DNA of 64,000 nucleotides from Paenibacillus pedocola (GCF_031599675.1 NZ_CP134223.1:310001-374000); one strand, 5' to 3'; positions 18,887 to 27,664 are shown, counted from the first letter of the stretch. The notes: a model not told the origin generated them from the sequence alone. Program-made: numbers and translations.

Positions 18887-19511
18887 TTAGTTTATGAGCT
18901 TGCTGAACGCAGCATTGTCGAACCGGTCTCCCTGGACCAGCCATGCTCCTTCGATCTTAAATAACGTCAAAATTCCCTCCAACGGCACACGCTGCTGTTC
19001 CTGGCCCTTCTCATTCAGCAGTACAAGATCCACAGTATACTTCAGCTCGGCGATATCCTGCTTGTGGCCGTCATTGAGTGTGAGCTGCAGCTTGTCCGGC
19101 TGGATCGAAAGCTGCTGCTTGTGGACGACCTGCAAGGGCAGGGCGGTGTAGCGGGTGCTGACTGCTTTTTGGTAGAAATCCGCTGTAAAATAAGGCTTCA
19201 TGACTTCGTTACGCTGCCCTATAGACTCGATAGACATAATATCTACAGAGGCTTTGACCGTGTACTCGGCGTTCTTATATTCGGTGGCGGCTTTCTTGGC
19301 TGCCTCCAGTTCAGCGGGGGGGAATGTCTTCCTTAGCTGGGGCGGCGGACTCGGCTGCTGGTGCTGTGCTCTGCGGTGCGGGTGCGGCGCTTTTGCTGGC
19401 ATGGGATTCATTGTCGGGTTGGTTATTGCTACCGGACGGATTAGTGCTGCATCCGGATATTAGGGCAATGGATAGAATAATACTGCCTAATGGCCATGTG
19501 AATTTACGCAT
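18887..19511 (-). pseudogene. Lipoprotein gene split by a frameshift in a C7 tract
   Basis: The minus-strand ATG at 19511 follows GGAGGGACTT and opens a lipoprotein signal with lipobox LISGC and a Ser/Ala/Pro-rich linker. The frame stops at 19311 right after a run of seven C (19316-19322, G on the plus strand). With six C the frame continues unbroken as PPAELEAAKKAATEYKNAEY into a 130-residue folded domain (VMKPYFTADFYQKAV, GAWLVQGDRFDNAAF) that ends at 18887. The downstream frame alone has no proper start. This is a broken gene, a slippage-controlled gene or a sequence error. The domain resembles exported NTF2-like proteins, but I cannot name it. Confidence 0.8.
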
Positions 19512-19706
19512 AAGTCCCTCCTGATTCAAATTAATGGAAATTATTATCATATTATCATATTTTAAGAGGATAATCCTGTGCAGGCAGCAGTATTAAAGTG
19601 GAAGGCTGCCGGGCTGCGGCATACTGTCGTAATCTTGCTCTCCTATTCCAAATGGCTGCATAAGGGAAAAGCAATCGTTTATACTGGCGGTATGAGGTGA
19701 TTTCAC

Positions 19707-20294
19707 ATGGACCAGATAACATTTGAGCGCATCTATGATTCGGTAGTAAAACGTGAACCGACTTATGACGGGGTCTATTATACAGCGGTGCTTACAACCC
19801 GTATTGTCTGCCGCCCGTCCTGCCGGGCCAGAACGCCTAAGGCCGGAAATGTACAGTTTTATACGTCTTTAGAGGAGGCGACCCGTGCCGGCTTCCGCCC
19901 TTGTAAACGATGCCGCCCGGAGGAAGGCGGCGTGCTCCGGCCTGACGCGGTGCTTGCCGCCCAGGCGGACGCCATTATGGAGGCACAGCTTGCAGAGAAG
20001 CTTACGCTGCCGATGCTGGCTGAGCAGCTGAAGGTCAGCCCGTTTCACCTGCAACGGACCTATACTCGTGTAACCGGGCAGTCTCCAGCCGTGAAGCTGG
20101 ATCAGCTGCGGATAGCGAAGGCCTGCGGGCTGCTGGCAACTACGGATTTGCCGGTTGCTGAAATCGGTCGGGCGGTCGGCTTTCAGGGCGCATCCCATTT
20201 CGCCGCCTGGTTTGCCCGCAAGAACGGCGGGCCGCCGACAGACTACCGTAATCAATACAAGGGAGGGACTTCTCATGAAGAACAACAGGAATAG
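19707..20294 (+). CDS. adaA: AdaA-type methylphosphotriester-DNA methyltransferase / activator
   Basis: A 195-residue protein with the Ada N-terminal zinc domain: Cys35 and Cys39 in CRPSC, Cys66 and Cys69 in PCKRC. Cys35 corresponds to the methyl acceptor of Ada. An AraC-type HTH follows (about 95-185, LTLPMLAEQLKVSPFHLQR). Methyl transfer from phosphotriesters turns such proteins into activators of alkylation repair. It overlaps the next gene by 20 bases, forming an adaA-ogt-alkA operon. The start has an upstream GAGGTGATTTCAC site. Confidence 0.93.
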   Translation: MDQITFERIYDSVVKREPTYDGVYYTAVLTTRIVCRPSCRARTPKAGNVQFYTSLEEATRAGFRPCKRCRPEEGGVLRPDAVLAAQADAIMEAQLAEKLTLPMLAEQLKVSPFHLQRTYTRVTGQSPAVKLDQLRIAKACGLLATTDLPVAEIGRAVGFQGASHFAAWFARKNGGPPTDYRNQYKGGTSHEEQQE

Positions 20295-20856
20295 CGTAAC
20301 CGCTAAGCCGGTTAAGATCTATCACCATACGCTTCGTCTCGGGAACAGGGGATGGACCCTATGGGCCAGTGATAAGGGCCTGATCCGGGTATCCTATGAG
20401 CAGGATCAGGGCCGGCTGCCGGCTGGCTGGCTGAATATGTATGCCCCTTCTAATGAGCTGGAAGAGAACGCGGAGGTTTTTGCCGATATGGGGGTTACTA
20501 ATCTGCTGGAGAGCTATTTCGCCGGAAATCCGGTCAGCTTCAGCGGCCTTCCGCTTGACCTGTGGGGAACCGCGTTTCAGCAGGAGGTCTGGACAGGGCT
20601 GACGCAGATTCCTTACGGCGGTGTTGCTACGTACAAGGAGCTTGCCGTGCAGATCGGCAGACCGCTGGCAGTCCGTGCGGTGGGCGCTGCCAACGGGCAG
20701 AACCCGATACCGGTTATTGTGCCCTGCCACCGGGTCATTGGCGCTAATGGCACATTAACCGGATACCGGGGCGGCCTGAAGCTGAAGCAGGAGCTGCTGG
20801 CGCTGGAAGGCATTACGCATGTGGGGGCGGCGGGTCATGAACGATTTGCTTTTTGA
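20275..20856 (+). CDS. ogt: Methylated-DNA-[protein]-cysteine S-methyltransferase
   Basis: A 193-residue protein beginning MKNNRNSV at 20275, with a GGGAGGG site upstream; earlier starts lie inside adaA. The active site IPVIVPCHRVIGANG contains the acceptor Cys151. The upstream QIPYGGVATYKELA and ARAVGAAN-like stretch (VRAVGAANGQNP) are the family DNA-binding wing. It repairs O6-methylguanine by irreversible self-methylation. Functionally it corresponds to AdaB of Bacillus. Confidence 0.94.
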   Translation: MKNNRNSVTAKPVKIYHHTLRLGNRGWTLWASDKGLIRVSYEQDQGRLPAGWLNMYAPSNELEENAEVFADMGVTNLLESYFAGNPVSFSGLPLDLWGTAFQQEVWTGLTQIPYGGVATYKELAVQIGRPLAVRAVGAANGQNPIPVIVPCHRVIGANGTLTGYRGGLKLKQELLALEGITHVGAAGHERFAF

Positions 20857-21742
20857 GCTGCCGCTGCCGGAGTTTTTTGACCTGGGCGCTTGTCTGGCCT
20901 ATATGAACCGCTCGCCGCTGGAGTGTTTGTTCCGTTCAGATAGTAAGGGGGTCAACCGGCTGTTTATTCTGGAAGGAGCGCCTGCGCTGGTCAGGTTGAC
21001 CGTAGCGGAGGATCAGCCGCTGCGCCTGACGGCTGCCTTACTGGCCGGTGTTCGTCCTGGCGCGGAGGCTATTGCTGATCTGGCCCGCTATATTGTGGAA
21101 TGGTTCGATCTGGACCGCGATCTGGCCCCGTTCTACCGGATCGCTGATGCAGACCCGCTGCTCCGGCCGCTGGCTGTAAGTGAGCGGGGACTGCGGATCA
21201 TCGGGATCCCCGATCTGTTCGAAGCCTTATGCTGGGCGATACTGGGCCAGCAGGTGAATCTGGCCTTTGCCTACAGGCTGAAGCAGCGGCTCACCGCTGA
21301 ATACGGGGAGTCGCTGGAGTGGGAAGGACACACCTATTATCATTTTCCGCGGCCGGAGGTGTTCCTGACAGTCACACAGGAAGAGCTGTGCAGCCTGCAG
21401 CTGACCCGTAACAAAGCGCGGACCGTGCTGGAGGTAGCTGCGCTGATTGCCGGAGGCGGACTAAGCCGGGAAGAGCTGCTGGCCCTGCCGTCCCCGGAAG
21501 CCGCCGAGCAGCGGCTGCTGAAGCTCCGCGGGATCGGACCCTGGACCTCGCAGTATGTGCGGATGCGCTGCCTGCGCGATACCACCGCATACCCTGTAGG
21601 CGATGTGGGCCTGCAGAATGCGGTGAAATTCCTCACCGGCATGGACCGCAAACCTACGCCAGCCGAGCTGCTGGAACTGGCGGTGCCTTGGCGCGGCTGG
21701 GAGGCTTACGCCACCTTTTATTTATGGCGGGCACTGTATTAA
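20837..21742 (+). CDS. alkA: DNA-3-methyladenine glycosylase, AlkA type
   Basis: A 301-residue HhH-GPD glycosylase. The start MNDLLFELP at 20837 overlaps ogt by 20 bases; a GTG 18 bases earlier is an alternative. Catalytic features are ALCWAILGQQVN near the middle, the hairpin LRGIGPWTSQYVRMR, and the catalytic Asp at about 256 in YPVGDVGLQ. It excises 3-methyladenine and related bases. It completes a three-gene alkylation-repair operon. Confidence 0.92.
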   Translation: MNDLLFELPLPEFFDLGACLAYMNRSPLECLFRSDSKGVNRLFILEGAPALVRLTVAEDQPLRLTAALLAGVRPGAEAIADLARYIVEWFDLDRDLAPFYRIADADPLLRPLAVSERGLRIIGIPDLFEALCWAILGQQVNLAFAYRLKQRLTAEYGESLEWEGHTYYHFPRPEVFLTVTQEELCSLQLTRNKARTVLEVAALIAGGGLSREELLALPSPEAAEQRLLKLRGIGPWTSQYVRMRCLRDTTAYPVGDVGLQNAVKFLTGMDRKPTPAELLELAVPWRGWEAYATFYLWRALY

Positions 21743-21772
21743 GAGGGAATACTTTGGCGGAACCTTCCGGGT

Positions 21773-22585
21773 CTACTTCAGAAATGGCTCCGCCAACCGG
21801 ACCATCTCTTCTTTACTGAAATACTGCCCGCTCATCTCATCCATCTGATAATGCAGGAGCTCTTGCCCGCCGGGAATCCCGGCAGACCATGTAAGGCTAT
21901 TGCCGCCCTTGTATTGGGTGTAAATCATTTCTATCCCGTGTACAACCAGCTTCTCTGCGGTGAAATCAACACTCTCATCCACATAGGTGGTAGCGGGGCC
22001 GGCGGATTTGCTGATACTGAGTGTGATTTCCTGCTCTCCCTGCCGGTAGGCTGCTGTCATATTAAGCAGCTGATCCGACAGCTCCACCGGAAGCATGGCA
22101 TAGTCTTGGCCCGATTGCTCTGCCATCACCCGCAGCTTGTCTGCGGTAGCTGCCGCTTCGGTAGGGGAGGGAGGGCTGAGCAGATTGACCGGCTTGTAAT
22201 AGACCGAAGCGCTATGGAAAGAATATCCGTCCGGAAGAGCATCTGTAAGGAACACGGATTGTCCGGACAGCCTTGCTTGCAGCGCCGGCAAATCGGTATA
22301 GGTGACAGGCTTGGAGCGGGTATCTGTTACTCCGCCGGGGTTGTGGGGGACGACGTAAAAGATAGCAGCCTTACCCTCCTGCAGCAGCTGTTCGGCTAAT
22401 TCCCTGCTGTAATCAAGGCGTTCAATCTCTTCCTGCTGAACCGCCGGAAATTCTGCAGCGGGCTTTACCTGATAGGTTACCTCTCCGTCCTTATTGTTCA
22501 ACGTCTGGTAATGTACTGCGGCGAAGCCGGAGGAAGCTGTCAGCAGCAGCCCCGTGATTACCAGTACCCCGATTTTGTATTTCAT
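21773..22585 (-). CDS. Exported DUF4367-like protein, ECF sigma partner
   Basis: A 270-residue protein starting MKYKIGVL at 22585 (AAAGGAG site); an in-frame ATG at 22630 with GGGAG is an alternative. Only a few residues precede the hydrophobic segment (IGVLVITGLLLTASSGFAAV), so it is anchored or secreted with its bulk outside. The C-terminal half (GIEMIYTQYKGGNSLTWSAG, EEMVRLAEPFL) resembles DUF4367 domains that often follow ECF sigma genes. The usual cytoplasmic anti-sigma helical region is absent. It lies just downstream of the sigma factor and is probably cotranscribed. Confidence 0.7.
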   Translation of the reverse strand: MKYKIGVLVITGLLLTASSGFAAVHYQTLNNKDGEVTYQVKPAAEFPAVQQEEIERLDYSRELAEQLLQEGKAAIFYVVPHNPGGVTDTRSKPVTYTDLPALQARLSGQSVFLTDALPDGYSFHSASVYYKPVNLLSPPSPTEAAATADKLRVMAEQSGQDYAMLPVELSDQLLNMTAAYRQGEQEITLSISKSAGPATTYVDESVDFTAEKLVVHGIEMIYTQYKGGNSLTWSAGIPGGQELLHYQMDEMSGQYFSKEEMVRLAEPFLK

Positions 22586-22666
22586 GAAGAATCGCTCCTT
22601 TGTCTGTTGTCCGGCATACAGCCGTCTCATAACACTCCCGGACAGATCGGCCTCCCGGGTACTGCA

Positions 22667-23260
22667 TTAATAAGGATTTCTTTCAATTCCTTTTCGTTGT
22701 AAGCCGGCATAGCGGTCCTCTCCCTTCGCATTCGCATAATATTTCCGGAATTTCCCGGCGCTCCGCTCATACTTTTTCCGCAGACGGGTGCTGTTCTGAT
22801 GCAGAATCAGGCTGATGTCCTGATAGCTCATTTCCTCCACACTGCGCAGGATTAACAAGTTTCGTTCCTCCGCCGACAACATCGCCATCGCCCGCTGAAC
22901 CTTTTCATCCGGGTACTTAGCTTCAATCTGCTGATCCACCGGTCTGTGCTCCTTCTCATCCTGGTAAAAAAGACTAAGAGCCTTCGTCAGCTTCCGTTTG
23001 CGCATTACATCAATGCACTGATGGTAGGCAATTTTGTACAGCCAGGCTGCGAATGGCACCTCAGGGTTGTATTTGGATAAGGAGCGGTAGGCTTTGAGGA
23101 AAACCTCCTGGGCGTTGTCCTCAGCTTCCGGATAAGAACCGAGCATATGATAGCAGTAGAGAACCATCGGCTTCTGATAGAGAAGCACAACATTCTCGAA
23201 CTCATCAATATTGCCGTCCAGTACCTGTTTAATAGTCTTGTGCAGAACTTCATCCTCCAA
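22667..23260 (-). CDS. ECF-type RNA polymerase sigma factor
   Basis: A 197-residue sigma-70 family protein. Region 2 (YCYHMLGSYPEAEDNAQEVFLKAYRSL, PFAAWLYKIAYHQCIDVMRK) contacts the -10 element and core. Region 4 (LSAEERNLLILRSVEEMSYQDISLIL) is the C-terminal HTH. It directs RNA polymerase to an envelope- or stress-type regulon that cannot be named from sequence. The following exported protein is the likely co-regulated partner. Confidence 0.9.
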   Translation of the reverse strand: MEDEVLHKTIKQVLDGNIDEFENVVLLYQKPMVLYCYHMLGSYPEAEDNAQEVFLKAYRSLSKYNPEVPFAAWLYKIAYHQCIDVMRKRKLTKALSLFYQDEKEHRPVDQQIEAKYPDEKVQRAMAMLSAEERNLLILRSVEEMSYQDISLILHQNSTRLRKKYERSAGKFRKYYANAKGEDRYAGLQRKGIERNPY

Positions 23261-23346
23261 GGCTGCTCACCCCCTTTCAATCTGTACAACGGATGATGGA
23301 GCGGGAATGTGACATTTTTTCAGAAAGCATAGCCGAATTTGCAGAC

Positions 23347-23386
23347 GAAAAAAAGCCCCATCCTTCATGTGGGAAGGACGGGGCTT
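23347..23386 (-). terminator. Intrinsic terminator of the S41-like gene
   Basis: AAGCCCCATCCTT (23353-23365) pairs with AAGGACGGGGCTT (23374-23386). A run of T follows on the minus strand, 84 bases past the peptidase stop. Confidence 0.85.
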
Positions 23387-23469
23387 GATAAGCGCTTAAC
23401 GCAACGGCTTCGTAAAGATCTTGAAGGTCTTGTTTGTGGCGGGCACTGTATTGAAAGTATTGAAAGGCG

Positions 23470-24759
23470 TCAGTCCTGGAAGCGGTAGGCCAGCGCGGCA
23501 CTCAGTACCGGGTCGTTTCCTTCTCTATAGTCGGTGATTGTATAGTCCACGGGGATATCAGGCATCAGTGCATCATCCGCTGAGTCGGAGAAATGGAACT
23601 CGCTGGTGCTGTAGGTGACAGTAAGTCCGGTCTCCGGAAGCTGCAGGAGCTGGACTTCCCCAGGCTTATTAGGGTCTCCGTTGGTCGGCTCACCCAGCAG
23701 CTTAGCCTGCAGATTCTCACGGAATTCATAGGCATTCAACATCGCTGAAGAAGCGGTGCCGCGCCCGATAAGGACAAGCACATGATTTTTGAGTACCGGA
23801 TCCTGCAATAAGCTTGTCATCAGCGGATGTATAACACTTGAATTTCCACCGGAATTAGCCCGCAAATCCACAATGACTTTCTGCACCGGCGAAGTCTTTA
23901 GTGATGTCTTGATGTCCTGTACAAATCGCTTGACCGGATATTCAGAGTCTTCGGCACAACTGTTATACGCCACATACAACGTCTGCTCTGCGGACAAATT
24001 CGTAAAGCTGTAAATCCGTTTACTGTTGATTGATGACAATAAGGTATCCTTATACGGACTGATTAAATTTAGTAGTGTGCTGTCGTTCTGGGAAACCGGC
24101 TGAACTGTCTTCTTGATATCCGTTCCGTCCTCCTGCCTGAAGGTCAGGCTGATCTTGCTCTTGTCCTCAATAGCCCCCAGCCCATGTAATATGGATGGCC
24201 GGATGATATAGCGCGGGATGTTCACCAGCAGTCCTTGTTCATTATCCCGGGAGATGACATCTGTAAGCTGAGCCATTACATCACTGACAGGATGACCGTT
24301 AATCTTAGCAAGCTCTGTATATAACACTTCTCGAAAGCCGGTTAGCGTGTCGATGACATATAAACGCCCTTGCCACATATACAGCCTGAACGGAAGCACC
24401 TTTTCCTCCGCCAGCCCCAGATTGGTGTGCACCTGCCCAAGTGAGGCAATCGCCTTGGATAGATCAATTTTGACCTGGTCATCGTTGTCATAGTCCGGGA
24501 GTCTGCCGATAATTGCATCGATCTTGCTGCCGAATGCCGCGGCACGCCCGCTGTTCGTTGCAAGGCTTACCTCTTTCTGGCGCATTTCCTGCTTCACGAG
24601 CTGTAAGTCTGGTTTCCAGTCCAGGGTAAGACTGCTCTTTGGACTGCAGGAGGATAAGAGCAGGGCGGACAGCAAGCAGATTAAGGGTGCGGTAATGACA
24701 GCAAAGCCTGTTTTCCTGGTCTTAAAAATGTTCTTGTTCATTAGATTTTTCTTGTTCAT
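23470..24759 (-). CDS. S41-family peptidase-like lipoprotein
   Basis: A 429-residue protein with an N-terminal lipoprotein signal (ITAPLICLLSALLLSSC, lipobox LSSC) and a C-terminal tail-protease-like domain. VDLRANSGGNSSV and GRGTASSAMLNAYEF (Ser near 335) match the S41 serine peptidase core. It probably cleaves proteins or peptides at the outer face of the membrane. The PDZ domain typical of CtpA is not evident. The ATG at 24759 has a GGAGAG site. Confidence 0.82.
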   Translation of the reverse strand: MNKKNLMNKNIFKTRKTGFAVITAPLICLLSALLLSSCSPKSSLTLDWKPDLQLVKQEMRQKEVSLATNSGRAAAFGSKIDAIIGRLPDYDNDDQVKIDLSKAIASLGQVHTNLGLAEEKVLPFRLYMWQGRLYVIDTLTGFREVLYTELAKINGHPVSDVMAQLTDVISRDNEQGLLVNIPRYIIRPSILHGLGAIEDKSKISLTFRQEDGTDIKKTVQPVSQNDSTLLNLISPYKDTLLSSINSKRIYSFTNLSAEQTLYVAYNSCAEDSEYPVKRFVQDIKTSLKTSPVQKVIVDLRANSGGNSSVIHPLMTSLLQDPVLKNHVLVLIGRGTASSAMLNAYEFRENLQAKLLGEPTNGDPNKPGEVQLLQLPETGLTVTYSTSEFHFSDSADDALMPDIPVDYTITDYREGNDPVLSAALAYRFQD

Positions 24760-24876
24760 GGGAACTCTCCGTTTATGTATTTGTGAAAATGTAAAGACAA
24801 CCTTAATTTTACCAAATAATTAATTTTATGGATATTATTTAATTTTTAGATATAGGCCGGATCTTTACTTTCCGTG

Positions 24877-24928
24877 AAAAAAAGAAAATGCCACGACGCT
24901 CTACTCCAGTAGAATGTCATGGCATTTT
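24877..24928 (-). terminator. Intrinsic terminator after the VOC gene
   Basis: AAAATGCCA...GAC pairs with GTC.TGGCATTTT around a CTACT/AGTAG inner stem; T-rich sequence follows on the minus strand. Confidence 0.8.
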
Positions 24929-24988
24929 GTCTTGAAAAGACGCCGCACAGAGGCTGTTCTTCTCATCATAATCCAGCGTGCTGGCTGA

Positions 24989-25414
24989 CTAACGCGGCCG
25001 CTTCGTGAAGATCTGGAAGGTCACGCCGAACTTGTCGGTAACCATGCCGTAGGCCGGGCTGAAATAGGCCGGGCCAAGCTCGATGTCGACCTGCCCGCCT
25101 TCTTTCAAGGTGTTGTATAGCTGTTCCGAAGCTTCTGCAGTATCAGTGGAAATACAGAGATTGAGGCCGTTGCCGGTCTGCCGCGTCTGCCCCGGTTCCA
25201 GGTCGGCCATAAACATTGTGGTCTCGCCAATCTTCAGCACGGAATGGGCAATGCGCGCTTTTTCTTCGTCAGACATGGGGGCTTCAGGATTCTGCGGGCC
25301 TTCGCCTACGGTTTGCATGAAAAGCAACTTGGCATCTAGACTCTCCTGATAGAAAGAAACCGCTTCGCGCGCAGTTCCCTCAAGCAGGATAAACGGATTT
25401 ACTTCAATCGTCAT
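24989..25414 (-). CDS. VOC-superfamily protein (PhnB/glyoxalase-like)
   Basis: A 141-residue protein starting MTIEVNPFIL at 25414, behind AAGGAGCGATAAAG; a longer frame has no site. It has the PhnB-like pattern: an N-terminal ARE-VSFYQESLDAKLLF half, MFMADLEPG in the centre and a GMVTDKFGVTFQIF ending. Such proteins are small metalloenzyme-like or binding proteins of unclear substrate. It is divergent from a WYL-type regulator across a 162-base region containing a perfect palindrome, so it is probably controlled by it. Confidence 0.85.
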   Translation of the reverse strand: MTIEVNPFILLEGTAREAVSFYQESLDAKLLFMQTVGEGPQNPEAPMSDEEKARIAHSVLKIGETTMFMADLEPGQTRQTGNGLNLCISTDTAEASEQLYNTLKEGGQVDIELGPAYFSPAYGMVTDKFGVTFQIFTKRPR

Positions 25415-25532
25415 CTTTATCGCTCCTTGTGAAGTGAACTTAAAAATGTAGCTCCGCATTCTTAACTTCACTTATATAGTTGTAGATTAGCCCGTTTCTG
25501 CTGGGCTTTGATTTCATTGTAGACTATAATAG

Positions 25533-25547
25533 TGACAGTTACTGTCA
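25533..25547. promoter_or_regulatory. Operator-like palindrome before WYL regulator
   Basis: TGACAGT-T-ACTGTCA is a perfect 7-1-7 palindrome three bases after a TATAAT -10 box (25525-25530). Its position across the expected transcription start suggests autorepression. Confidence 0.55.
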
Positions 25548-25576
25548 TGAATATAAAAGTAAATGGGGTCTATGCC

Positions 25577-26554
25577 ATGTCTAAATCGAAGCGGCTGCTG
25601 GACCTGATGATGACCGTGAACCGCAAGCGTAAATTTACGGTCAGAGAGCTGGCCGATGAATTCGGGGTGTCTACGCGGACCATTCTCCGGGATCTGCAGG
25701 AGCTGGGCGAACTCGGGGTTCCGCTGTATTCGGAGGTGGGCCCCCACGGGGGCTATCAGGTGCTGAATGAACGGATTCTTCCGCCGATTGCCTTTACGGA
25801 GGAGGAGGCGGTGGCGATTTTTTTTGCCAGCCATGCCCTGCGCCATTACAAGTATCTGCCCTTCAAGGAAGAGTCTCTTTCCGCATTGCACAAGTTCTAT
25901 AACTATATGTCCGGGGATGTCCGTGACCGGATTGATGAGCTGAAGAACCGGATTGATTTCCTGACCCCGGCGCGGCAGGCGGAGTTCCCTTACCTGTCGG
26001 TCCTGTTGGAGGCGGGCATAGGGCAAAAGGTGCTGCTCATCGGTTACGAATCCAAAGGCGAGCGCAGCCTGCGGCCGATTCAGCCCATCGGTATTTATGC
26101 CAGCAGTGGATTATGGTATTGTCCGGCATATTGTTTTCTGCGCAAGGACATCCGTGTGTTCCGCTGTGACCGGATTCACTCGGTTGACTACGATTCCTCG
26201 GGGCTGACACCGCTGGATCTGCGGCAGGTCCATCTGGGGAACAGGAATGAATACGGCGCGGCGGAGCAAAGCGGGGGGCTGCAACCGGAAAAAAGCCGGA
26301 ATCAGGTCAGGCTGTACATTGAGCTGACGGGTGAAGGGGTGCAGGCCTGCGAAGCGGAAGTGTGGTCAGATTCTCTGCTGCATACCCGTGAGGATGGCAC
26401 CGGCTGGCTGGAGGGGGAGGTTCCCGGCAACAACCTGCGTTTTTTCGCCAGATTTACGATCGGCCTTGGCCATGAAGCGACAGTACAGGAACCGCCTGAA
26501 CTGGTGGAGGAGCTGAAGCTCATGCTTGCCGGAATACTGGGGAAATACAGCTAA
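25577..26554 (+). CDS. WYL-domain HTH transcriptional regulator (YafY/PafC type)
   Basis: A 325-residue DeoR-like regulator. The N-terminal winged HTH (FTVRELADEFGVSTRTILRDL) is followed by GVPLYSEVGPHGGYQVL, then a WYL-type ligand domain (GIYASSGLWYCPAYCFLRKDIRVFRCDRI). The start MSKSKRLLDL is taken at 25577 with GGGG upstream; in-frame ATG/ATGs before it overlap the palindrome. It probably controls itself and the divergent VOC gene. Confidence 0.9.
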   Translation: MSKSKRLLDLMMTVNRKRKFTVRELADEFGVSTRTILRDLQELGELGVPLYSEVGPHGGYQVLNERILPPIAFTEEEAVAIFFASHALRHYKYLPFKEESLSALHKFYNYMSGDVRDRIDELKNRIDFLTPARQAEFPYLSVLLEAGIGQKVLLIGYESKGERSLRPIQPIGIYASSGLWYCPAYCFLRKDIRVFRCDRIHSVDYDSSGLTPLDLRQVHLGNRNEYGAAEQSGGLQPEKSRNQVRLYIELTGEGVQACEAEVWSDSLLHTREDGTGWLEGEVPGNNLRFFARFTIGLGHEATVQEPPELVEELKLMLAGILGKYS

Positions 26555-26636
26555 GCTGGGCGGCGGCATCTGGTGAAATATGTTAATATTGGCGTGTGTA
26601 AATCTTATGCCTATACCGAAAGGAGATTAGCAGACC

Positions 26637-27050
26637 ATGCAAAGTGCCCAACAACTGCTAACAAGTTATTTTCAAGCCCTAGGAAGCAAACAGATTGATA
26701 AAGTGATCGAAATGGTTCATGAGGAAGCGAATTTTATTATTCTTAAAAAAGAAACCTCTGAGGAAATTCCTTTATATGGTACATTTCATGGTAAAGAAGG
26801 TGTTAGAAAATATTTAAAAATATTAGAAGAAACAGAGCAAATAGAGAGATTTGTTCTAAACAAACTTATTGGTAATCAGGAAGCGGCATGTGCATGGGGG
26901 AATTTCCGCATTAAGGTCAACGTAACTGGGAAAGTGTTCGAGAGTGATTGGGCAATCATTTGTGAAGTAGAACAAGAGAAGATAAGGTTTTTTCAAATCT
27001 TTGAAGATACGGCTGCACTAGAAAAAGCTTTTGATTTAAAAAATCGTTGA
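26637..27050 (+). CDS. NTF2/SnoaL-like protein, first cargo gene of the A+T-rich block
   Basis: A 137-residue protein with an NTF2-like cone fold pattern: a helical N terminus (AQQLLTSYFQALGSKQIDKVIEMVHEEANF), LYGTFHGKEGVRKYLKIL, and a C-terminal beta sheet (CAWGNFRIKV, FFQIFEDTAAL). Family members bind or isomerise small molecules; no specific role can be assigned. AAAGGAG precedes the ATG. Base use is markedly A+T-rich compared with the WYL gene just before it. It is followed about 100 bases later by conserved site A, as expected of a gene cassette. Confidence 0.85.
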   Translation: MQSAQQLLTSYFQALGSKQIDKVIEMVHEEANFIILKKETSEEIPLYGTFHGKEGVRKYLKILEETEQIERFVLNKLIGNQEAACAWGNFRIKVNVTGKVFESDWAIICEVEQEKIRFFQIFEDTAALEKAFDLKNR

Positions 27051-27151
27051 TATCTTAATGAAATACACAACATAAAGACAGGGTAATCAGACTCAACATG
27101 ACTTATTGCCTGACAAAATATGTCTAACTGGGTCAAAAAAAGTTCGATACG

Positions 27152-27240
27152 CTAACGGGAAACGATAGCTCAATAAAGACAAGAAGCCAGCCGATCACTT
27201 TGACCGGCTGGCTTTATTAACGTGCAGGTTAGTTCCAATA
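27152..27240. repeat. Cassette-site element A (attC-like)
   Basis: Left arm CTAACGGGAAACGATAGCTC begins at 27152. The central stem AGCCAGCCG (27185-27193) pairs with CGGCTGGCT (27205-27213). The right arm TTAACGTGCAGGTTAGTTCC begins at 27217 and ends in AATA at 27240. Both arms share the TAACG...TAG-TC-AATA layout with sites C and D, while the central stem differs. Confidence 0.75.
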
Positions 27241-27288
27241 ATGTGGTATTATTGGGTGGACATTAAAGAGAATTTGTGGGGGCCAGCA

Positions 27289-27648
27289 ATGAAAACTCCG
27301 GAACTGTATGAATTAGAATACCTGTTTGAATGTGAAGCAAAGCTTAGTGATGACGGTATTCCATGGCAATATACATCAGTTTCATTCCAAATAGTTAGGA
27401 ATAATATAAAGGCTGTATTCGAATTTGAAGAAGCAAGCCGAGGTGGCCAGTTAAGACTTTATTTTGAAAATGAAGAAATAACCAATTACTGCTTAGAAAA
27501 TATCAGCATTATTCATATAAAACGAGATGATAACTATGAATGTCTAATCCTAGAGTTTGATGAAGAAAATTTCGTGCTGCCACTGGCTTTACAGACCAAG
27601 CCATCAATTAAAACCTCTTGGGGGACATCGTTAGACTTAAAGAGGTAA
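27289..27648 (+). CDS. Unknown 119-residue cassette protein
   Basis: Starts MKTPELYELEY at 27289 with GTGGGGG six bases upstream; the ATG at 27241 has no site and would overlap the end of element A. It is an acidic protein with alternating beta-strand pattern (TSVSFQIVRNNIKAVFEF, RLYFENEEITNYCLENISII, LILEFDEENFVLPLAL). No family is recognised. It has neither signal peptide nor membrane segment. It is the only gene between sites A and B, on the same strand as the other cargo genes. Confidence 0.75.
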   Translation: MKTPELYELEYLFECEAKLSDDGIPWQYTSVSFQIVRNNIKAVFEFEEASRGGQLRLYFENEEITNYCLENISIIHIKRDDNYECLILEFDEENFVLPLALQTKPSIKTSWGTSLDLKR

Positions 27649-27664
27649 ATCATTACATCGTTAC

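Noticed and set aside
19511..19560. Fur box upstream of the broken lipoprotein gene
   Set aside because: GATAAT occurs twice near 19540-19555 on the minus strand, but the spacing does not fit the 7-1-7 or hexamer-array form well enough.
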